Shown: piece by piece, positions 1-11,661 of the stretch
Position numbering within the stretch: the first letter of the stretch is position 1
Layout of the letters: every line of letters begins with the position of its first letter
Assembly: GCA_048213135.1 (NCBI GenBank)
Contig: PS015604.1
Coordinates: 19,107 to 59,597, forward strand
Length of the DNA: 40,491 bases
DNA from: Reclinomonas americana ATCC 50394
Taxonomy: Eukaryota; Jakobida; Jakobea; Jakobida
Reading direction: 5' to 3'
The notes under the pieces: model-generated
Databases searched by the model: none
The model's input: the letters and a program-made list of their open reading frames with translations, nothing else
Told to the model about the DNA's origin: nothing
Translations under genes and position numbers: made by a program

Positions 1-1051
1 AATGGCATCCACCCACGCACCCACCAATCGTCCCTGCACGCGATGCTCCCCTTTCTCGCGCTCCATCGCCGCCAACACCGCCAACGCCTCACGTGGATGC
101 CGCGAGCCCAGCGTGAGAATCAACAGCATCTGCAACACCACCGACCACACATCGTCCATGAGCGAGGCCGACAAACGCAGCGTCGGATCTCGCAAACACT
201 CCGCAATGCTTCCCTCCAGCAACGCCCGCGCCAACTCCATCACCGTCACCGTCGGACGCACACACTGCGCCACTCCATGCATCGCTCGCCTCCCCGACAA
301 ACAGTACTCCATCTCCACATAGTCATGCTGCGGCAGCAACACACTCGAATTCTCCTCCGCTTCTCTATGNNNNNNNNNNNNNNNNNNNNNNNNNNNNNNN
401 NNNNNNNNNNNNNNNNNNNNNNNNNNNNNNNNNNNNNNNNNNNNNNNNNNNNNNNNNNNNNNNNNNNNNNNNNNNNNNNNNNNNNNNNNNNNNNNNNNNN
501 NNNNNNNNNNNNNNNNNNNNNNNNNNNNNNNNNNNNNNNNNNNNNNNNNNNNNNNNNNNNNNNNNNNNNNNNNNNNNNNNNNNNNNNNNNNNNNNNNNNN
601 NNNNNNNNNNNNNNNNNNNNNNNNNNNNNNNNNNNNNNNNNNNNNNNNNNNNNNNNNNNNNNNNNNNNNNNNNNNNNNNNNNNNNNNNNNNNNNNNNNNN
701 NNNNNNNNNNNNNNNNNNNNNNNNNNNNNNNNNNNNNNNNNNNNNNNNNNNNNNNNNNNNNNNNNNNNNNNNNNNNNNNNNNNNNNNNNNNNNNNNNNNN
801 NNNNNNNNNNNNNNTGCTCCACTCATCACCACCGCATCCACCACCAGTGTCATGACTCGTCGTTGCGCGCGCAGTGGCGTAGTCAGTGTCGTTCCATCGA
901 GACAAGCCATCAGCATCAACTGTGCAAGCGCAAGTGAAGAGCGCACATTGCGTCCGTACATTAGAGATAGTGTGTCGTGGAACGGGTTGCCTCTAAAGGG
1001 CATCATCACCAGCGCGCCACGCACGGCCTTGTGATCGCGCACCGACCACAT
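1..1051 (-). CDS. Unrecognised protein, partial (N-terminus and an internal part; runs off the left edge)
   Basis: The N-terminal part starts at the ATG at 1051-1049 and stays open to the N gap (370-814). The other part, 369 down to 1, is open throughout in the frame whose codons start at 369 (residues HREAEENSSV near the gap, then LRLSASLMDDVWSVVLQMLL). Third codon positions in both parts are strongly G or C, like the confirmed genes here. The two parts are in different nominal frames, which an intron inside the gap or an inexact gap length would explain. The sequence is helical and leucine-rich with no signal peptide. It contains RGNPFHDTLSLMYGRN and CLDGTTLTTPLRAQRR, which I do not recognise as a family. 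It is divergent from SDF2, with 75 bp between the two start codons. The reading frame is well supported; no function is proposed. Confidence 0.6.
370..814. other. Assembly gap (445 N)
   Basis: Run of N inside the unrecognised minus-strand gene. ORFs drawn across it are not evidence of coding. Confidence 0.99.
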
Positions 1052-1126
1052 GTTGTGTGAAGGCCTGTGAATGCGGCGAGCACTGTCCGCGACTGTCCCT
1101 CACTGTCCACTCTCTGTTTTTCGACC
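1052..1126. promoter_or_regulatory. Short bidirectional promoter region
   Basis: Only 75 bp separate the divergent start codons of the minus-strand gene (1051) and SDF2 (1127). The two genes must share an upstream region unless their promoters lie inside the neighbouring transcript. I see no clear TATA box. The element itself is inferred from gene spacing. Confidence 0.35.
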
Positions 1127-1565
1127 ATGCTGCGACAACTGGCTGCGGTCTTGTTGATTGTGTGCGCAGTAGCGACGCTGGCTGTTGCCAGGCGAAACGG
1201 TGAGTGCGTCGAGGGCGTGTGTGCGTGGGTTTCTGTGTGCAATTTCGTTCACACACACGCACACTCGTTTGCCACACCGTGCGCGCGCTCTCCTGCGTGT
1301 GATGCACTCATGCGAGAGAAGAGTGTGTGTGTGAGAGAGAGGGTGCATCTTCTCTGTATCGACACACATTTTCATGCGATCACGTCATTGTAACACGTGG
1401 CATTTACTTACTCTCTCTCTCGCGTTCACTTTGCAGAGTTTGTCACATGCGGCTCTGTGATCAAGCTGAAGCACGCCAACACGGCCTATCGGCTGCACTC
1501 ACATGAGATCCCGTACGGCAACCAGGGCGGTGCGAGCGGTCAGCAGAGTGTAACTGCTGTCCCCG
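1127..1565 (+). CDS. SDF2: SDF2-like MIR-domain protein, exons 1-2
   Basis: Exon 1 (1127-1199) encodes a signal peptide, MLRQLAAVLLIVCAVATLAVA. Exon 2 (1437-1565) encodes the start of the first MIR repeat, including VTCGSVIKLKHA, YRLHSHE and GQQSVT, the hallmark start of stromal cell-derived factor 2. Exon 1 ends in phase 1 at GTGAG and exon 2 starts after TTGCAG. Exon 2 ends in phase 1 before a GTGAG donor at 1566. The next exon is not downstream on this strand; it lies on the opposite strand at 2868-2360, in a contig that appears inverted. SDF2 proteins are secretory-pathway MIR proteins that assist ER folding and O-mannosylation quality control. Joining the parts gives 236 residues, against about 211 in human. 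Confidence 0.9.
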
Positions 1566-1575
1566 GTGAGTTGAG

Positions 1576-1620
1576 AGAGAGAGAGAGAGAAGAAGAAGAA
1601 GAAGAAGAAGAAGAAGGAGA
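1576..1620 (+). repeat. GA then GAA microsatellite in the SDF2 intron
   Basis: A GAGAGA tract followed by an AGA/GAA tract, just inside intron 2 of SDF2 and about 80 bp before an N gap. Such purine tracts are common in introns of this genome and may have caused the assembly break. Confidence 0.85.
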
Positions 1621-1698
1621 ACAGTTGAGCAGGCAGTGTGCTTATCTTCTCCTCCTTCCCTCTCTTCTTCCCTCTCACCTGCTCCTTGCGTTCTTTTT

Positions 1699-2239
1699 NN
1701 NNNNNNNNNNNNNNNNNNNNNNNNNNNNNNNNNNNNNNNNNNNNNNNNNNNNNNNNNNNNNNNNNNNNNNNNNNNNNNNNNNNNNNNNNNNNNNNNNNNN
1801 NNNNNNNNNNNNNNNNNNNNNNNNNNNNNNNNNNNNNNNNNNNNNNNNNNNNNNNNNNNNNNNNNNNNNNNNNNNNNNNNNNNNNNNNNNNNNNNNNNNN
1901 NNNNNNNNNNNNNNNNNNNNNNNNNNNNNNNNNNNNNNNNNNNNNNNNNNNNNNNNNNNNNNNNNNNNNNNNNNNNNNNNNNNNNNNNNNNNNNNNNNNN
2001 NNNNNNNNNNNNNNNNNNNNNNNNNNNNNNNNNNNNNNNNNNNNNNNNNNNNNNNNNNNNNNNNNNNNNNNNNNNNNNNNNNNNNNNNNNNNNNNNNNNN
2101 NNNNNNNNNNNNNNNNNNNNNNNNNNNNNNNNNNNNNNNNNNNNNNNNNNNNNNNNNNNNNNNNNNNNNNNNNNNNNNNNNNNNNNNNNNNNNNNNNNNN
2201 NNNNNNNNNNNNNNNNNNNNNNNNNNNNNNNNNNNNNNN
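1699..2239. other. Assembly gap (541 N)
   Basis: Gap on the left side of the contig 2240-2872, which appears inverted. Its nominal length should not be used to measure the SDF2 intron. Confidence 0.99.
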
Positions 2240-2276
2240 GCGACCTCGTGCTGAGCCGACTCAACACGCTCAACAT
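2240..2276 (-). CDS. BCKDHB: BCKDHB start codon and first 12 codons, on the inverted contig
   Basis: The minus strand from 2276 reads MLSVLSRLSTRS and then runs into the gap. It is short, basic, rich in Ser and Leu and lacks acidic residues, as expected for the first part of a mitochondrial presequence. When the contig 2240-2872 is flipped, this piece lies directly upstream of the open reading frame at 2895, which continues the presequence (RLAASSCSITRRLA). It then begins 83 bp after the SDF2 stop codon on the same strand. The assignment rests on this geometry and composition, not on sequence conservation. Confidence 0.7.
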
Positions 2277-2359
2277 CGTCACCGACAACAAAAACAACGA
2301 GAGAGAGAGAAAGACAAAATTTTGTCTTCATATCAAATGCTTCATGGGTGTGCCTGCCT

Positions 2360-2868
2360 CTACTCGTCCTGATCGGCATCGCCGGCCTCTGCGCCTGCGC
2401 CCTCCGCCTCCTCTCCTGTGCCCTCCTCTGCGGCATAGTCACGCGGAGGGAGATAGACGCCCTCGGCGGCCGACCAGCGATTATCCGACGAGTTCTCCTG
2501 CGCAAAGCACGTGACCTCCTGCTGCCCGCGAATAATCTGAATGTCGTAGCGCACAGTGTGCGAGTGCAGCAGCTGCTGCGTGCCCTCGTGCTTCAGCGTC
2601 ACGGGGTCGTTGCGGCGCCAGAACTTCTTGCCCGTCAACACCTGCACAATCCAGTTGTCCTCGCGATCGCCGACGCCGTTCTCGCCAAAGCACGACACCT
2701 CCTGCTGGTTCGACAGTGGCGAGCGGTGGCTGTGCGAGTGCAGGTTCTTGCGCGTCTGTGTGTGCATCAGGCGGATCAAGGAGCCATTGGCGATCTTCTC
2801 GCCCGCGCGGCAGTACGGGCCGTCGTGCGCTCCCATCACCTGCCAGTACGAACCGACCTCAGTGCCAC
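2360..2868 (-). CDS. SDF2: SDF2-like MIR-domain protein, 3' exon, on the inverted contig
   Basis: The exon starts at 2868 after GCAG (2872-2869) in phase 1, matching the phase in which exon 2 ends at 1565. It encodes GSYWQVMGAHDG, then NGSLIRLMHTQTRKNLHSHS, DNWIVQVL, DPVTLKHEGTQQLLHSH and GQQEVTCF. These are the end of MIR 1 and all of MIR 2 and 3 of SDF2. The stop TAG is at 2362-2360. The last 25 or so residues are acidic (AEEGTGEEAEG) and end in DQDE, so there is no HDEL/KDEL-like retrieval signal. No residue of the family overlaps the plus-strand part and none is obviously missing. One gene split by a misoriented contig is therefore far more likely than two genes. Confidence 0.9.
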
Positions 2869-2872
2869 CTGC

Positions 2873-2892
2873 NNNNNNNNNNNNNNNNNNNN
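2873..2892. other. Assembly gap (20 N)
   Basis: Gap on the right side of the inverted contig. The presequence of BCKDHB is interrupted here, so part of exon 1 is missing. Confidence 0.99.
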
Positions 2893-2894
2893 AC

Positions 2895-4791
<1,897 letters not shown>

Positions 4792-4920
4792 CACGTCGTT
4801 GCATCAATGAACGCATGACAAGCGCGTGTTGCCTACTTTGCGTTTTTCACTCACAAAGACAATCTCAATCTTTCATCTGTGTTCTATCGCTCTCACTCAC
4901 TCACTCACTCGTTAGCACTA

Positions 4921-7900
4921 TTATCTGTCGGCTGCGGCCGACGACGACGACGACGACGCTGGCGGTCTCAGGTACTCGGCCAGATCGACAGCCATGTTTG
5001 TCACGTTGCGCTGCAGCACTCGCAAGAAGCCGCGCGATGCCGGTGGTACAATGCCCAGGGCGCGGCAAGCCGCCACGGCTGCCTCCGACATCTCCGCCGA
5101 TGATGACGATGCTGGCGCCGGTAGTGGTGGTGGTGCTGCTGCGGTCGACGAAGTGCCAGTCACTGATGATGGTGGTTGCGACGGTGCGGTGGCCGACAAC
5201 TGGCGCAGAATCTCCAGCAACTCGTCGCCCTGCTGCAAGAAGTGGTACTGGATGATATCGGTGACGTCGCGTAGTCGCTGTGTGCGGGAGAGTGAGTGTA
5301 ACATGCACGCCTCATCTACGCAAGAAACACACACATACCGCAGCCAGCTCCAGCGACCTCCGCCGGTGTTGGAACATGAGCAGCACGACGCCTTCGTTGT
5401 ACAGCTTCGCGTGATGCGCACCCTCATCTGTTCCGCGATACTTTTCATATCCGGCCTCGTTGTAGTACGGTTCACCGTTCAGTACCAGGCCCTGGATGGA
5501 GACCAGGAGCTGCAGTAGGGTGCTGGCCGGCGTCCAACATTCACTCTCGTCCTTGGAGAACCACGTGCCGAGCAAGCTCACTGTCGCACACATCACGTGA
5601 GTTGAGTTGGGGGATAGGAAGGGAGAGCGACGAGCAGTGAGTGGGGGACGTACAACAAACGGTGCCGTCCGTGTACATGTTCGGGTTGACTTTCTCCGAG
5701 TTCACACTGTGATACTTGACTCGAGGCGGACTCTGTGGGTAATCACCAGGCACCGCAATGTCGAACACAAAAATGCCGCCAAAGTACCTGCACATCGACA
5801 AGGTGAGTGTGGCCAGAGCGACTGCACACATGCACACTGTGTGCGCTCACGCAACGGCGTGCCTCGCGGACCAATCATGGCCGCGCGCAGCAGGTCCAAT
5901 CGTGACTCGAACAGTCGCACGTACACACCACCTGCCGTGAAAAGATCGTTCGTGAGCAGCCAGACAGACAGCATCCCATCGCACGTGTGGTAGCACGCAG
6001 CTCGGCAAATCCGACTGCAGCGACGTCAAGTCCTGCTGTAGCCGGCGCATCGTGCTCGACGAGAACTCCTACCAGAGATACTTGTCGATCAGCAACGACA
6101 CGCAAATCGCCGCACACACCCACAAACACGAAAAGGGGCGCAACTGCTGGAGGATCCTGTGCAAACAGGTGGTCCACAGGGGCATCGTCCAGCATCTCAA
6201 ATGTCGGCATCGATTCTCTGCAAACAATCGCCGAGTAAGGATCAACGGTGTTTCATCGAGTTGCAACAAGGCAAAAGACACACCCTCTCGCTTGCATCTC
6301 CCGCAGGCGCGCCATGCTGGTGGCCAAAAACTGCACGACACTCAGATGCTCAGTAACATCCAATCGCCCCATCGCAACGCTCCACCAACGGCTCACCTCC
6401 TGCACTGCGGCCTCCTGTGCGGTGCGCACAGCAGGAGCAGCAGCAGCAGCGGCGGCAGGCACGACACCTCCACCCGGCGGCACGGACACGAGTTGACCGG
6501 CTGGCAGTGGGAACGCCGGTGCAACAGCAGCAGCTGCCGGCTGACCAGCGATTCCCTCCACGAGTCGATCGGCAGGCGCATGCAGTGCACGCAGCAACGA
6601 GTCTTCGTAGAACGGGTTGCCGCCGCGTTGCACTTGCAGAAGCGCAGCCGCTGCAGGACCTACATGACCAAGTTCATCGCATCAGCGACAGACGGAACCC
6701 AACACAATAACAAGGAACTTGATGGCAATGGTCACCTTGCTCCTGCTGCAGTGCATCTTCGATTTCCTCCGACATCTCTCCCTCCGACTGCTCGTCTTGC
6801 GGCGACAGAACAATGCACTCGAACGGAAGAATCTTGGATCTCGTGCCGTCCGACCATATCACGTCCAGCTTGCCGTTCTCCAGACCCACCACTTCACCCG
6901 TCCACTGTCCAGGGGGCGCAGGAGCTCCATTCGCCCCCTCGCCAGCAGTCACTTCCTCGGGCTCCGCAGCAGCGTCTCCATCCCCCTCGCCGACCGCCGC
7001 AGGCTCGCCAGCCGGAGCGCCTGGCGGTGGAGCTGCTGGTTGTGCGCTTGAATCCAACTTTAACACAATGTCTCCGAGACGAATCTGCGGAGGCGTTCAC
7101 GTCAGTGAACTCACTCGCTCACTCATCGCACACACACATGTGCGAGAACAGACCTCATGATCGGCCGACGCCTCAATGTCGTACACGGACACGGTATCCA
7201 CAGGTCCATCCGAGTCGTACGTCAAGCTGCGGCATCAATGAGCGCTACCACCACCATCACTGATGTCTGCACTGATCCATCACACTCACGTGTCGGTTCG
7301 CGCATCGCGATTGTACCACCGCACATTCGCGGTGCGATCGGCGGGATCCACGCTGAGAACGAAACCACACTGACCAGCTGCGACCAAGACGGGGGTGAGG
7401 CAACCAGCACACAACTGCCGTGCAGAGTGGAACGCACGTTGGGCGCCTGGTGCATCGGGATGGCACATCACGAGATCACCAGGGAAGAAGTCCAGATCCG
7501 CCACATCCAGCACCGGGCACAAGTCGATCGCACGGATTCCTCTGCACATCAGTCAGCGACTCGACACCAACATCAACAGAAGAGTGCGGCGTCGACTCCT
7601 CACCGCTCCAGTGCGCCATCCTGCCACACCACATCGACCACGGTGTGCGTCATGGTTACCAGCACACAGCGCTTCACCTGATCCTTGACGGCCGGCCACG
7701 AGAGCGGAACGTTAGCCGAGGATGCCGACGCGCCGGAACCGTCTGACCCTGAGCCACTTGCACCGTTCTTCTCCTCGTCGGCAGGAAACGAATTCTGCAC
7801 CACGGGCGACGCAGCGCGCACCACACGCTCCATCACTCGACATCTGTGTTTCAGCACATCGCTCGAGGCCTTGGCCCGAGACTTGATCGCACGACGCCTC

Positions 7901-9904
7901 GCCAATCGTCGGCGATCCTCACCAGGATCGTCGTCCGACAGCTGGTACTCCTCCGCAGCCACAGGCGCCGATGCAGATGCGGCAATATCACCCGCACTGC
8001 CCTCCCCACCACAGGCCGCCGCAGCCGCCGTCGATGCACTGCCGTCGGCGGCACCACGAGTGCCAGCAGCGGCCTCCTCCGTCAGCTGCTGGATCTCCTC
8101 TGGTGTCTTGGACCACAGTGCCGGTGGCATGTGCACAAGAGCCGTGCTGGCCAGTGCAAAATCGCCCACCTGGAACTTGGTGTGATCGTAGTGCTGCAGC
8201 AATTGCACGAGCTCACTCGAGCAGATAGAGGGTGGCCGGACCACGAGGCCCGAATTCTACAGCACGTGACGGCGACGTCAGTTACGAGAGAAGAAGATGA
8301 GGAGGAGACAACACTCGACAGAGAACATCACCAGTCGAGTGGCGAGCCAGTCGACGTCGACAGAGACCTCCTTGAAGGAGGTGACCACACCCCACCGATG
8401 CAGTCTCTTGAAGCGGCCCTTGCTATACGTGGCATGCTCGCGCAGGTACGATGGATCGCACTTGACGCGACAGCCGGGATAGTACTGCAACTCTTCGCGC
8501 TCCTCGTCGTCCGACGGCACCGAGTCGGTTTCGGGGTTGATGGGAGTGACACGCACGAGATCCGGCGAGCTGATGGCACACTCGGATCCGTCCTTGAAAC
8601 GAAGCGTGATGCGAATCTCACTCTGCACACAACATCAGCTTCGAATAAAAACATGCACAAGACCACATCAAGGAGACGCACGTCCACCACACGGCCGATC
8701 CAGTCACCACGCAGCACAAGACGACCACGATCGTACACCAGCATCGCCTGCAAATGACGTGCATCCACATTCTCGCGAACATCCTCCGCCTCCTCGCCGT
8801 CCTCCTCTGCCTGCTGCTGCTCGCCCTCCTCACCGTCATCATCATCGTCGTCATCATCATCACCAGCACCTCGTCGTGGTCGTCGCCGGCTATTGTCGCC
8901 GCCCGACTCTGACGACGCCGAGTCACTATCCTCCGAGATGCCGACGGCATCTGCTCTTCTCGACCCTCCCTCCTTGGTGCTCGCCAGTTTCTTGGACGGC
9001 GACACAAACTTGACATTGCAGCGCAGCGACACATTGACAACATATCCCATGCGCGACATGCGCGTGTCGGTGGTTCGCGCCACCACATCGCCATTGAGCA
9101 GCGCCCGATCCACCACCTCCAGCTCGTGCAGAGGACATATCAGTGGCACATCGTCCTCATCGTCGTTCTCTTCCTCCTCGTCATCCTCCTCCTCCTCTTC
9201 GTCGTTCTCATCGGGCGGCGGACCCGTCGGCACCCACGTCAGAATGGCGTGATTCTCCGGCAACTGCACAGCCACGGGCGACCACGTGAGCGGCAACACA
9301 CAGCACAAGACAAGAGCTGCGGGCACAACGCGCACCCGAAAATGAGACCGCTCCTCATCCTCCTCATCATCATCATCGCCTTCATCGTCGTCGCTGTGCT
9401 GGTCTTCATCGCCAAACTCGCGGACTCGATCGACAACAGCCTGCAACCGCGGACGTAAGAGAACAGCACAATAACGTGATGACAGGCCCACAATGAAGCG
9501 CACCACATAGCCACGTGCATAGCGCGGCAGCAGCGACTTCAACGCGGAAGCTCGCGGTCTCACCACATCCTCCACGAAAATTCTCTGCGGAGCCACTGCT
9601 GCTACTCCTGCTGCTGCATCAGCGTGCACAGCTGGCACCTCCACAGCACGTGACTGCGCAAGTTGCGAGTGAGCAAAGGGGAGGCCATGTGAAGATGTCG
9701 CACACACGCGCGTGGACGACTTGTGCATCAAAGGAGAGAGAGTGTGTGTGTGTGCGTGTGCGTGTGTGGTGCTGCCGTGAGCACAGTGTGGGGGTGATGT
9801 GAGGAGAGGAAGCAGAGGATGAGTTGCGCCACTTGTCCACTGCGACAATGTGTCTTGTGTGCGTTTCGATGATTGCAGCTCACCGCTGGGGAACGGTTGG
9901 CCAT
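4921..9904 (-). CDS. UBE2O: UBE2O-type hybrid E2/E3 ubiquitin-conjugating enzyme
   Basis: Large E2 that also selects its own substrates; in animals it ubiquitinates orphan ribosomal and basic proteins. Exons: 9904-9884, 9653-8682, 8622-8332, 8256-7604, 7541-7290, 7226-7154, 7084-6736, 6659-6284, 6217-6130, 6068-6002, 5931-5856, 5787-5654, 5580-5339, 5277-4921. They total 3951 nt in one frame, 1316 residues (human about 1290). Conserved regions include DLDFFPGDLV and TVSVYDIEASAD. The UBC fold is at about residues 1030-1180, with FGGIFVFDIAVPGDYPQSPP, NPNMYTDGTVC (catalytic Cys1117), LSLLGTW and GEPYYNEAGYEKYRGTDEG. Acidic Asp/Glu linkers lie near residues 130-330. The start has a perfect GCCACCATGG context, but exon 1 encodes only seven residues and is less certain. 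The intron at 6001-5932 starts with GC. BIRC6 is excluded by the UBE2O-type CR regions. Confidence 0.92.
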
Positions 9905-10604
9905 GGTGGCACTCTTCACACGCAAGACGACGAGGCTCCGACTGCCGGCGCTGTCTCTGTGCCTCTCGAGATAACGAAGTGAAACTGCTTCGTGGGACAA
10001 CCTCGAACGTCGCGATATATCGTTTCCGGCAACTGCGACACGTTCATCTTCACACCGCTGCGGGCTACAGTCGACGATCTCGCAATGGCTGTTCTGCCAC
10101 TCGTGCCGACCAACAAGCTTGCGAAATGAATGCGTTCATGGAGAAGGGAAAGAGATCAGATCTCGGAGGTCCTCAGGCTCCACGCCCACACTGACCACAG
10201 CAGTTCCTGTGCCTCCAGGGGGTACGCTACTCCATGCAAAGCATGAGCTGGAGCATCCACAGAGCGCGACGGAAACACTTGCCAATGATGCGAGGCTGAA
10301 AACAATGCTCCACTCTCCACTGATGTATCGCCTTCCAGGCCCTAAACCGGGTATGCACTGTCGTTCTTACCTCCAAACATGAACAGAGAGCCACACCAAC
10401 TGTCACGTGGTTCAACGAGTGGCAGAAGAACAGCACAATCAATGGCTGCATCACGTGCAAGAGAACTCGATCACACGAATCCCCTCGCACAGTCCATACT
10501 ACTGCGCTGTGCGACACGACACGGATCTGTGCTGCGTTATCATTTCCTTTGTTTCACTCACTCACACGGTCGCGGCAAGTGAACACAGGAGACAAGCAGC
10601 GCGA
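9905..10604. other. 700 bp without a convincing gene
   Basis: This stretch lies between the UBE2O start and the NDUF-like gene. One plus-strand reading frame is open from after a TGA at 9978 to a TGA at 10116. It includes SGNCDTFIFTPLRATVDD and PLVPTNKLAK with G/C-rich third positions, but it has no start codon and I could not join it to flanking exons. From 10117 to 10604 all frames are short and base composition is less biased, so it looks non-coding. The promoter of UBE2O must lie here. Confidence 0.4.
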
Positions 10605-11303
10605 TCACTGCGCAACACGCATCACAGTCAGTGTGCCAAAGATCGCACGCCGCGCAACGTGATGAATCCCTGACACCGCACCTCTGATGATCCCTTCGAC
10701 AAGCGCGCAAACGAGTTCTGATAGCCGAGCATGACTGTGTACAGAGAGAGTGTGTGAGTGACAGAGTGTGCGAGTGACAGTCGTTGAATGAGGAGAGAAC
10801 GCACATCCACCGGTGGCGCCAATGAGACCGGCCATTGCTGCCGTCTGTCGTCGCAGCGGTCTTCCTGTGAGGGAGAGAGAGGAGAGAGGAGAGGGGAAGT
10901 GAGAAGGCCATGGCAATGACACACCGCGTCTCACACACAGACTCGCACGCGTGCACCACGCAGGCACTCCTCTCTCGTACAAGCGTTCTTCACGCGTGTG
11001 TGTGCGAGTGTGTGAGTGTGCGTGCGTGCGCTTGTGTGTGTGTGAGTTACCTGCCACATAACCAAAGGGTACCGACAACGCCACCACGCCCAGTGCCATG
11101 CCCCTGTTGCAGCACACGCACAGAGAGAGACAGAGGCAGGCATTTGCTCGTTCAGTGCTCACGCACAGAGGAACGCGCACGCGCTCTCTCTCACACACGC
11201 GATGGCACACTCTCTCACACACGCAGACACCTGCTCACCAGTCGCCCGCAGACATGTTGCCCACAATGGTGGCCACTGTCAACGGCTGTCGCGTCTCGCT
11301 CAT
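10605..11303 (-). CDS. Small two-helix membrane protein, probable complex I 21 kDa (NUXM-type) accessory subunit
   Basis: Exons: 11303-11239, 11103-11051, 10864-10805, 10734-10682, then a TGA at 10607-10605 formed directly after the splice site. This gives 77 residues. If the last intron is retained, 17 codons are added and the stop is at 10630-10628. Hydrophobic segments GMALGVVALSVPFGYVA and AMAGLIGATGGFMLGYQ are followed by NSFARLSK. The spacing and the GGFMLGYQ-S-R pattern resemble the N-terminal half of the fungal complex I 21 kDa subunit (GGFLMAYQRSS in Neurospora, recalled from memory). If correct, it belongs in the mitochondrial inner membrane. The family assignment rests on one motif plus topology; the gene model is phase-consistent. 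Confidence 0.55.
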
Positions 11304-11366
11304 CGCTGCACTCTCTCCGCCACACAAACACAGAATGAAAATCACAATCACCGGTCGACATCGACT

Positions 11367-11603
11367 TCATCTCAGGCCATCTTCATTCCCTCTCACGCGC
11401 TCCACCTGCTCCCGCAGCACACCACCTTCCTGTCGCACCTGCCGCACGTGCTGCTCCAGAGCTGTGTTAATGCGCAGTCAGCAGACACACAGACAACTTC
11501 GCACTCTCCTCTTGCTCATTCGCTCACCCAGCACTGCATCACGCGTCTCGTATACGCGACGAAGGAGGTGACGTGAAGCAGCTGCCTGCTCTGCGTCGCT
11601 CAT
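11367..11603 (-). CDS. 56-residue coiled-coil protein (SCOC-like size and form)
   Basis: Two exons, 11603-11528 and 11461-11367, join in phase 1 (TGG|GTGAG and CACAG|CT). The start context is TCACCATGAG. Residues 11-50 (RHLLRRVYETRDAVLALEQH and onward) form one continuous heptad-type helix with Leu and Val at core positions, and the protein ends shortly after (GNEDGLR). Length and form recall short coiled-coil protein SCOC of the Golgi/Arl system, but I see no decisive conserved motif. It is divergent from TMEM53 (58 bp between starts) and lies 63 bp upstream of the small membrane protein gene on the same strand. Confidence 0.6.
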
Positions 11604-11661
11604 GGTGACAATCGAGGCCGCAGAGGACGCGGTGTCCCTTCAATCGTCGATCGCGGATTAG
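11604..11661. promoter_or_regulatory. 58 bp bidirectional promoter region
   Basis: It separates the divergent starts of the coiled-coil protein (11603) and TMEM53 (11662). No recognisable core element was seen. The function is inferred from gene spacing. Confidence 0.35.

Noticed and set aside
1397-2514. Long ORFs on both strands running through the 1699-2239 gap
   Set aside because: They are open only because N codons cannot be stops. The real coding here is SDF2 and the BCKDHB start.
6052-7263. 403-codon plus-strand ORF, and similar plus-strand ORFs at 7846-8757 and 8893-9252
   Set aside because: Antisense shadows of UBE2O exons, whose minus-strand frame matches a known family over 1300 residues.
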